This document shows, in pieces, positions 23,239 through 31,575 of a DNA stretch of 34,132 nt. Source of the DNA: Goekera deserti (GTDB lineage Bacteria; Actinomycetota; Actinomycetes; Mycobacteriales; Geodermatophilaceae); the NCBI RefSeq assembly GCF_010685995.1, contig NZ_JAAGWK010000027.1:1-34132 (forward strand), given 5' to 3'. The notes below the pieces were generated by a model. It saw nothing but the letters and a program-made list of their open reading frames with translations, had not been told where the DNA came from and did no database searches. Position 1 is the stretch's first letter. Each line of letters opens with the position of its first letter. Position numbers and translations under genes: made by a program.

Positions 23239-23957
23239 GCCGCCCGCGCGCCCCGCAGCCCCGCCGGGCGGCTCCCCCGCCGGTGTCCCGCCGAGCGGCA
23301 CCGGACCCGCAGTCCCGTGCGGCCGCACAGGACGGGCCGCCCGGCCGGACGGCACCCGCCCTGTTGCCCGGCCCGGGTGGCACGGCGACGGGACCGGACG
23401 CCGCGTGGCAGCAGCTGTTCGGTGCCGTGCCGCCGTTCCGGCTGGTCGAGGAGCTCACCCGGGACGGCTGGACGCCGGCCACCGTGGCCGCCCTCGCCGA
23501 CGTGGTGGACACGGCGCTCCGGCTGGGCAGCGGCGTGGCGCGGGCGGTGCACCCGCCGGCGCACCGCACGCAGCGGCAGGAGCTGGCCGCGGTGCTGGCC
23601 CGGACCGCGCACACCCTGGTGCTGATGGCCCCGCTGCCGCTGGACCACGCGATGGGCTGGCTGCGGGTGCTCGCCACCGACCCGGTGTGGCGCCCGGCCG
23701 ACCGGCCCGGCGGGCTGGTCTACGCCGGCCCCGGGGAACGGCGGCCGCTGGAGGTGTGGGTCGCCGGGCCAGGAGGCAGGGCGGAGGGCAGCGCGGGGCC
23801 CGGCGGCGCGGGCCACGGTGTTCCGCACGCGCTGGCGCCGCTGGCGCACGCGGCCGGCCTGGGCCCGGCCGAGGCCGCCCGGCTGGCCCGGGCCGGCGCC
23901 CTGGACGCCGACGAGCTGCGCACCCTGGCCGCCCTGCGCGGTCACCCGCTGCCCTGA
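23235..23957 (+). CDS. Paralogue C of an unrecognised three-gene family
   Basis: This is a 240-residue protein. The first 60 residues are a Pro/Ala/Arg-rich, probably disordered extension absent from A and B. The helical core begins RDGWTPATVAALADVVDTAL, passes HAMGWLRVLATDPVWRP, and ends with the family module PLAHAAGLGPAEAARLARAG and LDADELRTLAALRGHPLP. An insertion rich in Gly and Ala (about 190-200) precedes the module. The GTG at 23235 overlaps the stop of paralogue B, which fixes the start by coupling. The gene converges on the VWA gene, with 36 bases between stops. The family function is not known to me. Confidence 0.78.
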   Translation: MSRPRAPQPRRAAPPPVSRRAAPDPQSRAAAQDGPPGRTAPALLPGPGGTATGPDAAWQQLFGAVPPFRLVEELTRDGWTPATVAALADVVDTALRLGSGVARAVHPPAHRTQRQELAAVLARTAHTLVLMAPLPLDHAMGWLRVLATDPVWRPADRPGGLVYAGPGERRPLEVWVAGPGGRAEGSAGPGGAGHGVPHALAPLAHAAGLGPAEAARLARAGALDADELRTLAALRGHPLP

Positions 23958-23993
23958 GCCGCGCGGCCCGGCACGGGACGACGGGCGCCCCGC

Positions 23994-26210
23994 TCAGCGC
24001 GCCGGGCCCACCGGGATGGCGTGCATCCAGTCCGGCGGCGGCTGCCCCGGGTCGGCCACGAGCACCGCGACGTAGCGAGCGTGCCGGTTCAGCTCCGGCG
24101 GCTCCGCCGGCCAGGGCGTGGCGCCGTCGGTGAGCGTCACCACCAGGTCCGCGCGCGGGCGGCGGGCCGCCGCCGCGGCCAGCCCGACCCGCAGGTCGGT
24201 CCCGCCGCCACCGACCAGGTGCAGCTGCTGCACCGCGCGCACCGCCTGCGCGTCGGCGGCCGAGGCGTCGCAGGCGATCACCTCCACCGCGTCACCGCGC
24301 ACCCGGGCGATGATCGCGTCGATCTCGGCCAGGCAGCGGGCCAGCAGGTCGTCGCCCATCGACCCCGAGGTGTCCAGCACCACGCAGCACCGGGGCGGCC
24401 GGGGCGCGCGCATCGCCGGCAGCACCACGCCGGGCACCGCCGAGGCCCGCCGGGAGGGCCGAGCGTAGGTGTAGTCCCGCCGGCCGGCCACCGCGGCGGC
24501 GGTGCGCCGCACGACGGCGTTCAGCTCCTCCCGCCAGTCGACCTGCGGGTGCAGCCGGGCCTCGGCCCAGCGCAGCCAGCCCGCGGCCATGCTGCCCTGC
24601 GCCGCCGGGTCGGTCGCGTGCTCGCGGATCTCCCGGGCGACGTCCTGCCGGATCTGCTCGGCCCGGCCCCCGGACACCGAGCCGTCGGCGCCGTCCTCGC
24701 CGTCGAGGTCCCACGGGCGCCGCCGGCCGCCGGCACCGGAGCCGCAGTCGTGACCACCGACCTCGTCGTCCGCGGCGTCGTCGGGGGCGGAGTCGGGGTC
24801 GGCCGTGCCGTCCTGCGGCCCGTCGCCACTGCCCGAGCCGCCCGCTCCCCCACCGTCGGCCGGGCGACCCACCGACGTCTCGCCGTCCTCGGCCGCGGCG
24901 TCGCCGCCGACGGTCAGCACGGCCGCGGCCTCGACGTCCCCGGTCGTGAGGACGACGGCGTACCGGCCGTCGGGCAGCGAGCGGCGCAGCGCGACCGTCA
25001 GCGAGGCCGGCGAGGTGACGGCGGGCGCGGTCAACGCACCGTCCACGGGGCCGCTCCCGTCGTGCAGGGTGACCGTGGTGGTGGCGTCCACCGGCACGTC
25101 CTCGGCGACGGCGGCCAGCGGCCAGGGCGCGGTGAACCCGCTGGGCAGCTCGGCCGGCTCGACGTCCAGGTACGGCAGGCCGACCGGCAGCACGGCGACG
25201 GCGGCGTGCGCACCGGCGGTGACCCGCACCTGGTAGACGCCGTCGGGCACCTGGCCCAGGCCGACGGCCAGCACGGCGTCGGACACCTGCTCGGGCTGCC
25301 CGAGAGCACCGGGCAGCGGGCCGCCGACGACGTCCAGCAGCTCGACGGCGGTGTGCTCGTCCACGCGCAGGTCCGGGCTCTCCACGACCAGCCGGGCCGG
25401 TGCCCGGTAGCCGGGGCGCACGTGGTCCGGGCGCAGCCGCAGCTGCGGGGCGGTGACGGTGAGCCCGGCGGCGAGGGCGTCGGCGCCACCGCCGAGCACC
25501 ACGGTGTACCGCCCGGGGGCGAGCCGGCCGGTCAGCCGCAGCGTGACCGAGCGCCGGTTGCGCACCCGCTCGGTGACGACGGCGTCCGGCAGCCGGCGGC
25601 CCACCTCGTCCAGCAGGGTGACCGCGGTGCCGTCGGTGATCACGCGCTCGCGGGTGCGCGCGGACAGCGTCGTCCCGGCGCCGTGGTCGTGGCCGAGCCG
25701 GGCCGGCAGCAGCACCAGGCCGGGGGTGGCCGCGGTGGCCGGGGTGCCGCCCGGGGAGCGCAGCAGCAGGCGGTACATCTGCTCGGTGCCCATGTCCCGG
25801 GTGGCGCCGGCGATCCGCTCGGGCACGCTGGCGGCCACGGGCGGCAGCGCGATCCCGGCGTCCCGCAGGTCGGCGTTGATCGCGGCGTCCGCGGCCTGGT
25901 TCCAGCTGCCGCGTCGCTCGTCGGGCTCCAGGAGCGCGTCGAAGCGGTCGGCGTGCTCGCGCAGCAGGTGGCCCACCTCGTGCAGCCACACCGCGGCGCC
26001 CTCCTCCACGGTCATCGAGGCGCAGAACTCCGGGTCCCAGTACAGCCGCCACTGCCGGTCGACGGCGAAGGTGCCCAGCCCCGGGGTGTCCACCGGCTGC
26101 ATGGCGAACAGCGCGGAGGAGAAGTAGGGGGCCTGCTCGCTGGCCCGCGCCCGGCCGGCCGTGAGCCGCAGCAGGGCGCGCTGCTCGTCGCTGGTCAGGT
26201 CGCCGGTCAC
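23994..26210 (-). CDS. HExxH metallopeptidase-like / VWA protein with inserted beta-repeat block
   Basis: This is a 738-residue protein. Residues about 1-150 are the DUF2201-type putative metallopeptidase part with WLHEVGHLLREHADRF (HEVGH at 77-81) and WNQAADAAINADL. The C-terminal part (about 488-738) continues the same family, from HDCGSGAGGRRRPWDLDG, to a VWA domain with a full MIDAS: VVLDTSGSMGDD (from about 610), GGGGTDLRVG and VTLTDGATPWP. Between them sit about 320 extra residues: three similar beta-rich repeats (about 187-253, 270-345, 365-436; each ending Gly-x-Tyr plus a Val-rich strand) and an acidic Gly/Asp linker (about 437-487). Usual family members are roughly 400-450 residues. 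Its GTG start overlaps the MoxR stop (GTGA), so it should pair with that ATPase. No signal peptide is seen. Confidence 0.88.
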   Translation of the reverse strand: MTGDLTSDEQRALLRLTAGRARASEQAPYFSSALFAMQPVDTPGLGTFAVDRQWRLYWDPEFCASMTVEEGAAVWLHEVGHLLREHADRFDALLEPDERRGSWNQAADAAINADLRDAGIALPPVAASVPERIAGATRDMGTEQMYRLLLRSPGGTPATAATPGLVLLPARLGHDHGAGTTLSARTRERVITDGTAVTLLDEVGRRLPDAVVTERVRNRRSVTLRLTGRLAPGRYTVVLGGGADALAAGLTVTAPQLRLRPDHVRPGYRAPARLVVESPDLRVDEHTAVELLDVVGGPLPGALGQPEQVSDAVLAVGLGQVPDGVYQVRVTAGAHAAVAVLPVGLPYLDVEPAELPSGFTAPWPLAAVAEDVPVDATTTVTLHDGSGPVDGALTAPAVTSPASLTVALRRSLPDGRYAVVLTTGDVEAAAVLTVGGDAAAEDGETSVGRPADGGGAGGSGSGDGPQDGTADPDSAPDDAADDEVGGHDCGSGAGGRRRPWDLDGEDGADGSVSGGRAEQIRQDVAREIREHATDPAAQGSMAAGWLRWAEARLHPQVDWREELNAVVRRTAAAVAGRRDYTYARPSRRASAVPGVVLPAMRAPRPPRCCVVLDTSGSMGDDLLARCLAEIDAIIARVRGDAVEVIACDASAADAQAVRAVQQLHLVGGGGTDLRVGLAAAAARRPRADLVVTLTDGATPWPAEPPELNRHARYVAVLVADPGQPPPDWMHAIPVGPAR

Positions 26211-27322
26211 CGCAGCACGCCCATCTCGGTGAGGATCGGCGCCAGGTGCTCGGTCACCTCCCGCGGCGGCATGACGCCGGCCGGGCGGGCCAGCACCCAG
26301 CGCCGTCCGAACAGGAACGCGATGTCACCCATGTGCGCCTGGGCGATCCGGGCGAGCACCAGCCCGCAGGCGGTCCAGCGCTCGGGCGTGGTGTCCCGGG
26401 CGGTGGCCGCCCACACCGACGCGGCGATCGTGTACGCGCGGTCGTTGCGGGTGCGGTCGAGCACCAGGCCGTCCGGGTCGCGCAGCAGCTCCTCGGGGTC
26501 GGGCAGGTCGAGGGTGGACACGAAGTGCAGGAACTCGTTGGCCGCGCCCGCCCCGACCGTGCCGCTGACCAGCAGGGTGACCACCGTGTCGTTCACCCCA
26601 CAGGCCCGCGCGGTGGCGTAGAGCCGGGCCGCCGCCTCCCAGGACCGGGGCGTGGGGAACGCCCGGCCCGCCTCGGCGGCGGTGCCGGGCAGCACCGTGC
26701 GCAGCTCCGGCCGGTTGCCGATGAACGAGCCCACCAGGACCATCGCCTCGGCGGTCAGCCGGCGCAGCGTGTCCGGGTCCGCGGACGGCGCCGGGACGGT
26801 CGGCCAGCCGACGGAGAAGCCGTCTCGGATGGTGTCCGCGGACAGCGTCCAGTCCAGGTGGGTGAACCGGTTGGCCATCGGGGCGGCGAGGTCCCAGCCG
26901 TCGGCGGCCATGTCCGGCGGGTTGGCCGCGGCGATGGTGCGCACCGAGGCGGGCAGCTGCAGGTCACCGACCCAGCCCTCCTGGACCACCCGCAGCATCG
27001 CGGCCTGCACCGCGGGCGGTGCGGTGCTGATCTCGTCGTAGAAGGCGATGCCGCCGGCGTCGCCGCGGTCGTGCAGCCGCTGCGCCCACGCCGGCGGGGC
27101 GAAGCGCACCGACCCGGTACCGGGGTCGACCACCGGCAGCCCGGCGAAGTCGCTGGGCTCCCGCACGGAGGCGATCACCGTCTCCAGGTGCAGGCCGAGG
27201 TCCCGGGCCACCTGCTGCACCGCGCTGCTCTTGCCCTGCCCGGGGGGACCCCACAGCACCAGGGGCTGGTCGGCGAGCAGGCAGATGGCCAGCGCCGTGG
27301 TGGTGTCCTCGTGGTGTGCCAT
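26207..27322 (-). CDS. MoxR-family AAA+ ATPase
   Basis: This is a 371-residue AAA+ ATPase. Walker A is LWGPPGQGKSS (Lys about 31), Walker B is GIAFYDEIS (D96, E97), and sensor 1 lies in TIAAANPPDMAADGWDLAAP with the arginine-bearing MANRFTHLDW after it. This pattern is MoxR-like; such proteins remodel or load cofactors into partners, typically with a VWA-domain protein encoded next door. That partner here is the overlapping gene 23994-26210. The ATP-driven ring probably works on a client through the VWA MIDAS site; the client is unknown. ATG 27322 has weak G-rich upstream sequence. A pspC gene lies 56 bases upstream on the same strand and may be in the unit. Confidence 0.93.
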   Translation of the reverse strand: MAHHEDTTTALAICLLADQPLVLWGPPGQGKSSAVQQVARDLGLHLETVIASVREPSDFAGLPVVDPGTGSVRFAPPAWAQRLHDRGDAGGIAFYDEISTAPPAVQAAMLRVVQEGWVGDLQLPASVRTIAAANPPDMAADGWDLAAPMANRFTHLDWTLSADTIRDGFSVGWPTVPAPSADPDTLRRLTAEAMVLVGSFIGNRPELRTVLPGTAAEAGRAFPTPRSWEAAARLYATARACGVNDTVVTLLVSGTVGAGAANEFLHFVSTLDLPDPEELLRDPDGLVLDRTRNDRAYTIAASVWAATARDTTPERWTACGLVLARIAQAHMGDIAFLFGRRWVLARPAGVMPPREVTEHLAPILTEMGVLR

Positions 27323-27378
27323 GCCCCCAGCGTCCTACGGCCGCGCCCGGGAGCGGCGGCCGGGCGCCGGAGGCCTGT

Positions 27379-27675
27379 TCAGGAGCGCACGAGCCGGCGC
27401 ACCCGCGCGGCGAACCGCTCCGGCGCGCTGGGCGCCACGGGGGCGACGGCGGGCTGCATCAGCAGCCAGAGCACCGCGTACAGCAGGATGCCGGCACCGC
27501 CGGCCAGCGTGAGCGCCAGCAGCGCGGTGCGCCAGAGCAGCGGGTCCAGGCCGGTGTGCGCGCCGAGGCCGGCGCAGACCCCGCCCAGCACCCGGTCGTC
27601 GGCGCTGCGGCGTAGCGGTGGGCGGCCGGCGTCCGGGGCGTGGTCGGGAGCGCCGGGGAGTGCGGTTGCTGTCAT
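27379..27675 (-). CDS. PspC-domain membrane protein
   Basis: This is a 98-residue protein with the PspC core LRRSADDRVLGGVCAGLGAH, then LDPLLWRTALLALTLAGGAG and ILLYAVLWLLMQP, which make two membrane helices, and a short basic cytoplasmic tail. PspC proteins take part in envelope-stress sensing; in actinobacteria many stand alone or are fused to histidine kinases. ATG 27675 is preferred; an upstream start at 27711 adds 12 residues. It is followed by the MoxR gene after 56 bases, so envelope stress and the MoxR/VWA pair may be linked. Confidence 0.88.
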   Translation of the reverse strand: MTATALPGAPDHAPDAGRPPLRRSADDRVLGGVCAGLGAHTGLDPLLWRTALLALTLAGGAGILLYAVLWLLMQPAVAPVAPSAPERFAARVRRLVRS

Positions 27676-27763
27676 GTCACGAGCCTGCTCGCCGGCGGCC
27701 GCGCCGACCATCGGGGAACACCCCCACCCGCCCCTGACCCGACCCCGGGTCAGCGGCCGGGGG

Positions 27764-28375
27764 TCAGCGGCTCTGCAGGGCGTCCAGGGCCACGGCCATC
27801 GAGGCGGCGACGCGGAAGTCCAGCCGCGGGTCGGGCACGGTCACGCTGTACCGGTCCCGGATCGAGCGCTGCCGCTCGCTCACCATCACGGTCTGCCCGC
27901 TGGCGGTGTCGACGAAGTCGAAGTGGAAGACGAACGGCACCCACACGTCCCCCAGGTACGGGATCAGCGTCCAGACCCGGCGCAGCACGGCGATCACCGG
28001 ACGGCGCTCCCGGCCCACAGCCTGCAGCCCCGGCGCCGACAGGTCCCACGTCGAGCGCAGCAGGCTGGCCCCGAACTGCTTGCCGAAGCCGCCGATCGGG
28101 GTGCCGTACTCGTCGAACACGTCGTGCTGGGCGTGCACGTCCAGCCGCTGCCGGGCCTTGAAGCGGAACACCGGGCGGGTCTTCGCCTGGTCGGCGAAGA
28201 AGACGACCTCCTCCTTGAGCTTCATCCGCTTCTGCTCCGCGAACGCCAGCAGCTGGCCCTCGCTGCCGTCCGGGTTGGCGGCCAGCACCTCGTAGCGGTT
28301 GACCATCAGGGTGATCCGCTGCCGCACGAAGAAGTGCGGGACGAGCATCGGACCGGGCTGCTGCGGGACGGTCAC
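27764..28375 (-). CDS. LURP-one-related / phospholipid scramblase-like protein
   Basis: This protein of about 203 residues reads FFVRQRITLMVNRYEVLAAN, then LAFAEQKRMKLKEEVVFFAD, VFRFKARQRLDV, DVFDEYGTPIGGFGKQF and LLRSTWDLSAPG. It ends VMVSERQRSIRDRYSVTVPD and a short helix. This is the pattern of the LURP-one-related/Tubby-like family, twelve strands around a central helix. Its role in bacteria is not settled; lipid binding is a guess. GTG 28375 is chosen because GAGGAG lies about six bases upstream. An ATG at 28414 would start four bases from a 26-bp palindrome and has no ribosome site. Confidence 0.82.
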   Translation of the reverse strand: MTVPQQPGPMLVPHFFVRQRITLMVNRYEVLAANPDGSEGQLLAFAEQKRMKLKEEVVFFADQAKTRPVFRFKARQRLDVHAQHDVFDEYGTPIGGFGKQFGASLLRSTWDLSAPGLQAVGRERRPVIAVLRRVWTLIPYLGDVWVPFVFHFDFVDTASGQTVMVSERQRSIRDRYSVTVPDPRLDFRVAASMAVALDALQSR

Positions 28376-28417
28376 GGCGGGCTCCTCGGGGACGAACGGC
28401 AGGACCACGGCCATCAA

Positions 28418-28443
28418 CCCGCCAAGATGGCCATCTTGGCGGG
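28418..28443. repeat. 26-bp perfect palindrome
   Basis: The half CCCGCCAAGATGG (28418-28430) is followed without spacer by its exact reverse complement (28431-28443). It lies in the divergent promoter region between the LURP-one-like gene and the polymerase gene. It could be an operator, a bidirectional terminator-like hairpin or a dispersed repeat. Confidence 0.9.
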
Positions 28444-28589
28444 CACTTCGTGTCAGTCCTGTCCGACGGGCGGCGGGACGACCATCGTGGCCCACCCGCA
28501 CCCCGCCGTCCTGGTGAGCGGGTGCAGCGATCGTGGCTGCCCTGACGGTCGCCGGTTCGTCGCGGGCGGCGTTGTCGGTGGGGTGGGTC

Positions 28590-30251
28590 ATGCTGAGGGG
28601 CGTGGCCGAGGTCCGGGTGCTGCTGGTCCGCCGGCCGGGCGGCACCGTGGAGGCCCGCGAGCTGGACGACGGCGGCACGGTCACCCGGGTGCCGGCGGGT
28701 GAGCTGCCCGCGCTGGTCCGGGAGCGGGAGACCGCCCACCCGCGGTGGGTCTGGGACGACACCACCCGCTGGTACCCCGGTCTGCTGGCGGCCGGGCTGC
28801 GGGTGGAGCGCTGCACCGACCTGCGGCTGGGCCACGCGCTGCTGCGCCGCTCGCCGCGGGTCGACCAGGCGACGCTGACCGGCCCGGACACCGCCGGCTG
28901 GGACGCGTTGGAGCCGGTGGGCGCCGCCGACCCGGCCCTGTTCGACCTGGACGACCCGGCCGACCGGCTGGACCCGGCGGCCGAGCAGGAGCGGCAGCGG
29001 GCCGCGCTCGGCACCGTCGACCAGCGGGCACGGCTGGGCCTGCTGCTGGCCGCCGAGTCCGCCGGGGCGCTGGTGGCCGCGGAGATGACGCACGCCGGCA
29101 TGCCGTGGCGGGCCGACGTGCACGACCGGCTGCTCACCGACCTGCTGGGCCCGCGGCCCGCGGCCGGCCGCCGCCCGGAGGGGCTGGAGCAGGTGCTGAC
29201 CGCCGTCCGGCAGGCGTTCGGGGCGCCGGCGCTGAACCCGGACTCCCCCACCGAGCTGCTGCCCTGCCTGCGGGCGGCCGGCCTGGAGGTCACCGACACC
29301 CGGTCCTGGACCCTGGAGCAGCTGGACCACCCCGGCATCACGCCGCTGCTGCAGTACAAGAAGCTGGCGCGGCTGCTGCAGGCCAACGGCTGGGCGTGGC
29401 TGGACACCTGGGTCGCCGAGGGCAGGTTCCGGCCGACCTGGCTGCCCGGCGGCGTGGTCACCGGCCGGTGGGCGTCGGCCGGCGGCGGGGCGCTGTCCGC
29501 CCCGGTGCAGGTGCGCCCGGCCGCGGTCGCCGACGACGGCTGGCGGTTCGTGGTCGCCGACGTCGCCCAGCTGGAGCCCCGGGTGCTGGCCGGCATGAGC
29601 CGCGACACCGCCATGGCCGAGGCGGCGCGGGCCGCCGACCTGTACCAGGCGATGGTGGACACCGGGGCGGTCGCCAGCCGGTCCGACGCCAAGCTCGGCA
29701 TGCTGGGCGCCATGTACGGCGGCACCCGCGGCGAGAGCGGGCGGATGGTCGACCGGCTGACCCGCCGCTACCCGCAGGCCTTCGGGCTGGTCGAGGAGGC
29801 CGCCCGTGCCGGGGAACGCGGCGAGGTGGTCCAGACCCTGCTGGGCCGCGGGTCGCCCCTGCCCACCGGGTCGTGGGCCGCCCCAGCCGCCGAATCCGAC
29901 GACGACCGGCCCGACCCGCGCGAGCGCGACCAGCACCGCCGCGCCTGGGGCCGGTTCACCCGGAACTTCGTGGTGCAGGGCACCGGCGCCGAGTGGGCGC
30001 TGTGCTGGCTGGCGGTGCTGCGCAACCGGCTGTGGCAGACCGGGCCGGCCGGACAGGTCACCGACCGCCCGCACCTGGTGTTCTTCCTGCACGACGAGGT
30101 CGTCGTGCACACCCCCGAGCACCTGGCCGACGACGTCGCCGACGCGGTGCGGGCAGCCGCCACCGAGGCCGGGCGGCTGCTGTTCGGGTCGTTCCCGGTG
30201 GACTTCCCGCTGGACGTGTCGGTGGTCCGGTCCTGGGCCGACGCGGGGTGA
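28590..30251 (+). CDS. PolA-like bifunctional 3'-5' exonuclease/DNA polymerase family protein
   Basis: This is a 553-residue family A DNA polymerase of the short actinobacterial type, without a 5'-nuclease domain. Polymerase motif A is VVADVAQLEPRVLAGMS (metal-binding Asp; Gln-x-Glu-x-Arg kept). Motif B is RSDAKLGMLGAMYGG with the R-x3-K-x7-YG spacing. Motif C is LVFFLHDEVVVH with the His-Asp-Glu. The N-terminal exonuclease-like part is short and I cannot see a complete set of acidic catalytic residues, so proofreading is doubtful. Repair synthesis is the likely job. ATG 28590 is chosen; GTG 28602 is an alternative. It is divergent from the LURP-one-like gene. Confidence 0.87.
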   Translation: MLRGVAEVRVLLVRRPGGTVEARELDDGGTVTRVPAGELPALVRERETAHPRWVWDDTTRWYPGLLAAGLRVERCTDLRLGHALLRRSPRVDQATLTGPDTAGWDALEPVGAADPALFDLDDPADRLDPAAEQERQRAALGTVDQRARLGLLLAAESAGALVAAEMTHAGMPWRADVHDRLLTDLLGPRPAAGRRPEGLEQVLTAVRQAFGAPALNPDSPTELLPCLRAAGLEVTDTRSWTLEQLDHPGITPLLQYKKLARLLQANGWAWLDTWVAEGRFRPTWLPGGVVTGRWASAGGGALSAPVQVRPAAVADDGWRFVVADVAQLEPRVLAGMSRDTAMAEAARAADLYQAMVDTGAVASRSDAKLGMLGAMYGGTRGESGRMVDRLTRRYPQAFGLVEEAARAGERGEVVQTLLGRGSPLPTGSWAAPAAESDDDRPDPRERDQHRRAWGRFTRNFVVQGTGAEWALCWLAVLRNRLWQTGPAGQVTDRPHLVFFLHDEVVVHTPEHLADDVADAVRAAATEAGRLLFGSFPVDFPLDVSVVRSWADAG

Positions 30252-30402
30252 CCGTCCAGCTCCGTGCACGCTCGTACACGGTCGGCCAGTGACACCCCGC
30301 ACAGTCCGGTGATCCGCCCCTGGTGACCTCCGCGCGGTGACGTCGGCGTCCCGCCTGCCCCACGCTGTGCGGACCACGTTCCTGCGGGCGGGATGGTGCA
30401 GC

Positions 30403-30534
30403 ATGGGGGAAGTCGTCCTACCGGCGATCGCCATCGGCATGGCCTTCGGTGGCTACGTGGGCTACCACGTCGGGCAGTGGCGCGCAGCCAGTCGCGCTGC
30501 CCGGAACACCTTCAGGTCGGTCCGGGGCCGCTGA
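30403..30534 (+). CDS. Small single-helix membrane protein
   Basis: This is a possible 43-residue protein: GEVVLPAIAIGMAFGGYVGY followed by a basic tail ending RNTFRSVRGR. One glycine-rich membrane helix with a positive C-terminus is a plausible small membrane protein, but the ribosome site is weak and I do not know the family. It lies alone between the polymerase and phosphotransferase genes. Confidence 0.45.
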   Translation: MGEVVLPAIAIGMAFGGYVGYHVGQWRAASRAARNTFRSVRGR

Positions 30535-30671
30535 CGCAGCCTCCCCGGCGCGATGCGACGGCGGCCGACGCGGGAGCCCGGTCCGCTCGGCGGGAACCGC
30601 GGCGGCAGCGCCACGGGCCGACCCCGGAAACAGGTTGCCCGCACCACCCCGGCGGCGCAGCATCCTCGGCG

Positions 30672-31571
30672 ATGCCCAGGCCCCGGATGCACCCCGACCA
30701 GGTCGACACCGACCCCGCCCTCGTCCGCCGGCTGGTCGCGCGGCGGTTCCCGCAGTGGGCCGACCTGCCGGTCACCGCGGTGCCGTCGCACGGCACGGAC
30801 CACGACGTGTACCGGCTCGGCGAGCAGCTCGCCGTCCGGCTGCCGATCGTCGCGTGGGCCACCGCGCAGGCGGCCCGGGACGCCGAGTGGCTGCCCCGGC
30901 TCGCCCCGCACCTGCCGCTTGCCCTGCCGGTGACCGTGGCCCTGGTCGACGCCGAGCCCGGGACGGGGTACCCGTTCGGCTGGTCGGTGGTGGAGTGGCT
31001 GCCCGGGCGCGACGCCGGCTGCCTCCCCGGGGACCGGGCCGAGGCCGCGGTCGACCTGGCCGGTTTCGTCCGCGCGCTGCGCCGGGTCGACACCACCGGC
31101 GCGCCGGAGCGCCGGCCCGGTGCCCGCGGCGGGCCGCACACCGAGCGGGACGACGTCGTCCGGCGGTCGGTCGCCCTGCTCGGCGACCGGGTGGACGCAC
31201 CCGCCGTGCTGCGCTCCTGGCAGCAGTCGCTGGAGGCCCCCGGCTGGGACGCCGACGTCTGGCTGCACGGGGACCTGCTCGCCGGCAACCTGCTGGTGGT
31301 GGACGGCCGGCTGTCGGCGGCGATCGACCCCGGCGGGCTGGGCGTCGGCGACCCCGCGTGCGACCTGCAGCCGGCCTGGAACCTGTTCCGCGGCGCCGAC
31401 CGCGAACGGTTCCTCGACGAGCTGGACACCGACGGGCCGGCCCGGCTGCGCGGCCGCGGCTGGGCGCTCTCCCAGGCCGTGACGGCGCTGCCCTACTACT
31501 GGGACACCAACCCCGGCATGGTGGCCCAGGCCGGATCCGCGCTGGAGCTGGTGCTCGCCGACCCGGCCTGA
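30672..31571 (+). CDS. Aminoglycoside phosphotransferase-family kinase
   Basis: This is a 299-residue kinase-fold protein. The ATP site starts with VTAVPSHGTDHDVYRLGEQL and AVRLP (likely Lys-substituted first strand), the hinge is WSVVEWLPG, the catalytic loop is VWLHGDLLAGNLLV (HGDxxxxN), and the metal loop is AIDPGGLGVGDPACDL. Members phosphorylate aminoglycosides, macrolides, homoserine, choline or other small molecules; the chromosomal form here is most likely not a dedicated resistance enzyme. ATG 30672 is the first good start; ATG 30687 is also possible. It converges with the reductase gene, leaving only four bases between stops. Confidence 0.9.
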   Translation: MPRPRMHPDQVDTDPALVRRLVARRFPQWADLPVTAVPSHGTDHDVYRLGEQLAVRLPIVAWATAQAARDAEWLPRLAPHLPLALPVTVALVDAEPGTGYPFGWSVVEWLPGRDAGCLPGDRAEAAVDLAGFVRALRRVDTTGAPERRPGARGGPHTERDDVVRRSVALLGDRVDAPAVLRSWQQSLEAPGWDADVWLHGDLLAGNLLVVDGRLSAAIDPGGLGVGDPACDLQPAWNLFRGADRERFLDELDTDGPARLRGRGWALSQAVTALPYYWDTNPGMVAQAGSALELVLADPA

Positions 31572-31575
31572 CGGC

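Noticed and set aside
24021-26621. Long plus-strand frame opposite the VWA and MoxR genes
   Set aside because: Composition is His/Gly/Arg-rich without domains, while the minus strand shows HEVGH, MIDAS and Walker motifs.
26246-28702. Long plus-strand frame crossing MoxR, PspC and LURP-one-like genes
   Set aside because: Spans several real genes on the other strand and has no family signal.
27750-30440. Very long minus-strand open frame over the polymerase gene
   Set aside because: No recognisable domain and opposite to well-formed polymerase motifs; the LURP-one-like gene is in a different frame.
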